Shown: piece by piece, positions 60,617 through 64,000 of the stretch | Numbering within the stretch: the stretch's first letter is position 1 | How the letters are laid out: each line of letters opens with the position of its first letter | Origin: Pontederia crassipes | Lineage: Eukaryota; Streptophyta; Magnoliopsida; Commelinales; Pontederiaceae | NCBI GenBank assembly: GCA_030549335.1 | Contig: CM060189.1 | Span: 50,748,917 to 50,812,916 of the forward strand | Length of the DNA stretch: 64,000 bases | Direction of reading: 5' to 3' | Position numbers and translations under genes: made by a program | The notes under the pieces: model-generated | Seen by the model: the letters and a program-made list of their open reading frames with translations, nothing else | Told to the model about the DNA's origin: nothing | The model's database searches: none

Positions 60617-61222
60617 GCTTAATTTCTGTAGGGCATATGCGTTTTCAATTCTCTCTGGATCAATTCAAAGGTTGTCTGTTAGCTTGTCCTTTCTACAACA
60701 ATGCATGCGTGGGCCATGTATCACAGAGATCACATTAAGGTTCTCAGCCATGGATATGGAAAGAAAGCTTGAAGGAGTTGCAGTTTTCTGAAGAACATGT
60801 GTGCATGGGACCTCAATTTCCTCTTGTGAATTGTCAGGGTTCCCTAATTCCCACCTGCAGGATCTGACAGCAAGTGTAAAGTCCAGCCGGCCGCATTGTT
60901 GGACCTGTGAATTACTTACATTAAATTCCAGAGAGGCATTTGATTAAGTTGCAACTTTCATACCTTTTTTTTAACTCAACTTGGTGCAGTAATTTACCAT
61001 CAGATAATTTAGTAAAAACAAAGAAAGAGAAGCTAAATCTTTTGATCTCTTATGATCACATAGTGTTTAGCAACTAATAACATGCATGACTCCGTATACA
61101 TAGAACACCGTTTATAACAATGCCTCTTTTAGATTGCAACGAGCCAACAACAGTAATTTAAATTTTAGCAGAAGAGCAAATATGTTCATTAGTTGCACCA
61201 TTAACAACTATGAAGTACTAGC

Positions 61223-61223
<1 letters not shown>
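60617..61223. other. Intergenic DNA, no gene
   Basis: A plus-strand frame at 60609-60791 and its continuation resemble nothing known. No other feature was seen. Confidence 0.45.
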
Positions 61224-61317
<94 letters not shown>

Positions 61318-61318
61318 G
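61224..61318. repeat. (TTA)n microsatellite, about 95 bp
   Basis: This is an uninterrupted TTA/ATT run, followed at 61327-61360 by a short (AAT)n run of opposite sense. The phrase gcaccattaa occurs on both sides (61194-61203 and 61318-61327). Confidence 0.98.
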
Positions 61319-61360
61319 CACCATTAATAATAATAATAATAATAGTAATAATAATAATAT

Positions 61361-62049
61361 TGGGTTTTTTGTTTAAATGGTTCTGGGGGGCTTTACCAAA
61401 GTAAGCCAGCTCATTGAGCTTATCAGATACAGAAAAAGGAAACATGAATAAATTAATTTAAAAAGATTCATGCTCTTTTCTTCTCTCTGAAAATGTCCAT
61501 ATCCTTGACCAAATCCAAGGCCCCAAAAGTTTCTCACGATCTTAATATTTGTAAATACATGTAATAATACAACATAATAACGTATCTTTAAAAGAATAAA
61601 CAATCCAAATTAACCTTACAATAGTTTATCTTATAAAGATTGCAATGCGTATAATAAAAATCACTTTCGTTACAGTAAATAACGAATAAGCATTATCATG
61701 TGGATTAATTATAAATTAATTAATTATTTAAACTCTCTTTAACATGTACTTAATGCCATAATTTATTTAACTTTAATTAATCTAATTTAGTCAAAACATA
61801 CAAATTCTCGTGTAATATTAGTCATCATTGGAACTGAAATTGATGGTCAATGTCAAAAATAATTGAACCCACAAATCATCAATAAAAAATTTATGATCCC
61901 TCAATTCCAATTTCTATAGTTCTTAATATAGGGAGTATGATAGAATCTACTTAAGTAGGCAATGCCTCCACTCAATTAAATATCAAGTTGAAGGAGAAGC
62001 TACCTCCTTATTAGGTAGAATCATTCAACTTTCTAATAGGGTTATTAGA
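61361..62049. other. AT-rich DNA, no gene
   Basis: No supported gene. The segment 61950-62000 (cctccactcaattaaatatcaag) is echoed at 62252-62285 (cctccattaaatctcaag), a weak direct repeat. Confidence 0.45.
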
Positions 62050-62481
62050 TTTCCCTCTTGTACATTTGGAGTTGTGATGTAAAGAGAATCCCAGACAATG
62101 TAGAAGCATTGGTAATAGAACAAGGTAGTATCATGAGACAAATAAGCTTTCATTAAAAACTAAGTTAATCATAATTTTGAATAAAAAGATATTCTGATCC
62201 ATCAATTTCAAATTTAATGGTACTTAAATTTCATAGTATGGTTATACTTAGGAAGCATCTTCCTCCATTAAATCTCAAGTTAAAGAAGGATTCCATCCAA
62301 GGAATGAAGGCATGGTGTAGTAGCCTATATCGTGTCTCTAGATCAAGTTATATGAGTCAAGTCATTTTGAATTCAAATTCTAGCAATAAGAGTTATGCGT
62401 TCATTTAATTTTTTATTTATTTTTCTTTTCCTTATATTAGGCTTAGAACTCATTTTATTTGTCATCTATTAAACTCTTACA
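62050..62481 (+). mobile_element. Probable 5' LTR end of an LTR retrotransposon
   Basis: The sequence ends ctcttaca at 62481 and is followed at once by a primer-binding site (62482-62494), which fixes a plus-strand 5' LTR boundary. The left boundary is not identified. No coding region was recognised downstream beyond weak gag-like wording near 62640-62740, so the element is truncated or decayed. Confidence 0.55.
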
Positions 62482-62494
62482 TTGGTATCAGAGC
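62482..62494 (+). other. Primer-binding site, initiator-Met tRNA type
   Basis: The sequence ttggtatcagagc is the standard plant retrotransposon primer-binding site complementary to initiator-Met tRNA. Confidence 0.8.
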
Positions 62495-64000
62495 TGCCTA
62501 TATCCATCCTTTCGATTACTTCCTTCCTCAACGAATTTCACCCTCTCGTATCGAGTGTTCCACGGAACATAAAAATCCCTCCCATCTTCTACATCATCAT
62601 CGTCATCGTTTTGTGAACCCAACAATTCAAGAACTACCCATTTCACCACTTACCAAAATTTCTTGAACAAAGCAAAGTTACAATTCATGATGTGGAAGAC
62701 CACACAAAGCATGAAGACCGAAATTTTTAAGATTATTGGTTAGTTGTCATTAATATTCTTTATGTGGAAATTGATTTGCTCTTAGTATTAAACTAGGGAA
62801 CACCCTTGTGCTTTCCACAAGTTTAAATAATATATCAATATTTATTATTAAGTGTATGTACAAAAGAAATCATTATATATTAGTTTATTATTTTAATATA
62901 GCCTTATAATTTTGTATATTGAAAAGAGTTTATATGTTCCATATTTGTTATTCCTTTGAGAGAGAAATTTTCATATTTCTATATCTTATATGTATATATA
63001 TTCAATTTAAGGTTATATGGTTAAATTCCTACAGAATAATTGTATATATTAAACTAATAATATCCAACAAAAAATATAGCAATAAGTTTTTGCTAAAAAA
63101 TAGTATTAATTTGAAAAGACAAAATGAGTAAAATAAATTGATAAAAGCCATTTAAATTAAGTGGATAAAATGGATTATTATCCTTATTATTAGGTTCAAA
63201 ATAGCATTTATCCTATAACAACCAAAATTTGTATTTAGTATTGTATTCTTTTTTTTAATTTGTTCGTTTGTGAAATAAATATATGATAACATATTTTATA
63301 ATTAAGGAAAAAAGAGAAACAAGTTTGATAGTCTTTATATGTTGGTATATCATTAATTAACTAACTAAAAGTACTTATCATGCTAATTATTTAGACAAGA
63401 TAAAATGATTGTTTGTATAGTTATTATTTCTTTGTAATCCCTCTTCTTTACTACCAAAAATGGGTATGTGAGATAACCCAAGAGGTGCATATTGGTTCAA
63501 AAGATTCCTTTTTCAATGACATGATTCCTTTGGTAATTTAAAAAATGTTGTATACAGAAATTTGGAGAAAAGAACATATTTTTTAGAATTATTTTTGGAG
63601 GCATGAAACTCTTGGAAAAGGTTTTTCTCAAGAAAATATTTTCAAGCATTTTATAGACTATTGACATGGCTTAATATGCTTACTAAGTGATGGATAAACC
63701 ATTGGCAGAGTTTTTTTTATCATTAATGTATTTTTCAGTAATTGTCATTATTGGTTTTAATGATGCTAAATAAATAGAAAATATGAGAGAAACAACAAGT
63801 AATATGATGATGGTTTCTCATTATTACCCTATTAATATTGTCAGTTGTGTAATCGTTAAAAAATACTACAAGTATATATACATAGTGAGCCTTTATATTC
63901 ATATTCATAAATATTTTATATACAAGTTAATCTTCAAGATATAAAAAGGAAAAATATTAGTGTTAAAATATGATATGTCACACAAAGAATATATCTGACT
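62495..64000. other. AT-rich DNA, retroelement remnant then nothing recognised
   Basis: 62495-62750 could be the decayed start of a retrotransposon interior. From about 62750 to the end the sequence is very AT-rich with no gene, terminal repeat or RNA gene that I can support. Confidence 0.45.

Overview
This is nuclear DNA of a flowering plant. The evidence is an intron-bearing plant bHLH gene, a plant-specific S-protein homologue, plant-type CACTA, Helitron, Ty3/gypsy, Ty1/copia and TRIM elements, and long ATT/TTA and TA microsatellites in AT-rich intergenic DNA. I cannot name the species. Only two loci look like ordinary host genes: an SPH (self-incompatibility S1-like) gene at 15896-16315 (+) and a bHLH transcription factor gene on the minus strand with its last exons at 43991-44812. 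Almost everything else is transposable-element DNA, much of it nested. There are no operons, and the genes show no evidence of working together.

Layout. 1-1068 is probably the end of an LTR. 1944-2775 is a MITE-like element. 2925-3655 is a dead L1-type LINE, abutted by a CACTA-like element (to 5434) that carries a GC-rich minisatellite. 6463-9635 has the termini of a Helitron. 10630-11229 is a 600-bp CACTA element with a 3-bp target duplication. 11691-12247 is a miniature LTR retrotransposon (TRIM), with a short non-LTR retroelement inside its first LTR. 12850-15860 is a diverged tandem duplication leading into the SPH gene.

16617-25669 is a 9-kb CACTA element with perfect ends and a TCA target duplication. 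It carries pieces of two host genes: a receptor-like cytoplasmic kinase on the minus strand, still containing an intron, and a glycosyltransferase-like gene on the plus strand. The second piece sits inside the first and is bounded on the left by a 13-bp repeat that recurs near its right edge. A Ty3/gypsy element (about 18322-24457) later landed in the captured glycosyltransferase reading frame.

26036-28210 is a copia-type LTR fragment split by a 1,180-bp CACTA element (GAC duplication). 28375-41567 is an LTR-internal-LTR-type gypsy array broken by a CACTA remnant, a short retroelement with a 17-bp target duplication, an unclassified insertion and a clean copia solo LTR (TAATT duplication). 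42550-43530 holds a tandem duplication and another CACTA remnant.

The bHLH locus follows, then about 4 kb of AT-rich flank. 50144-60616 is an older solo LTR split by a young gypsy element (51140-59666, ATTCA duplication). That element's two 2,557-bp LTRs differ at only three positions I could find, although its coding region is badly decayed. The last 3.4 kb contain a TTA microsatellite and a probable LTR followed by a primer-binding site.

All family assignments come from reading motifs and repeats by eye; no database search was possible.
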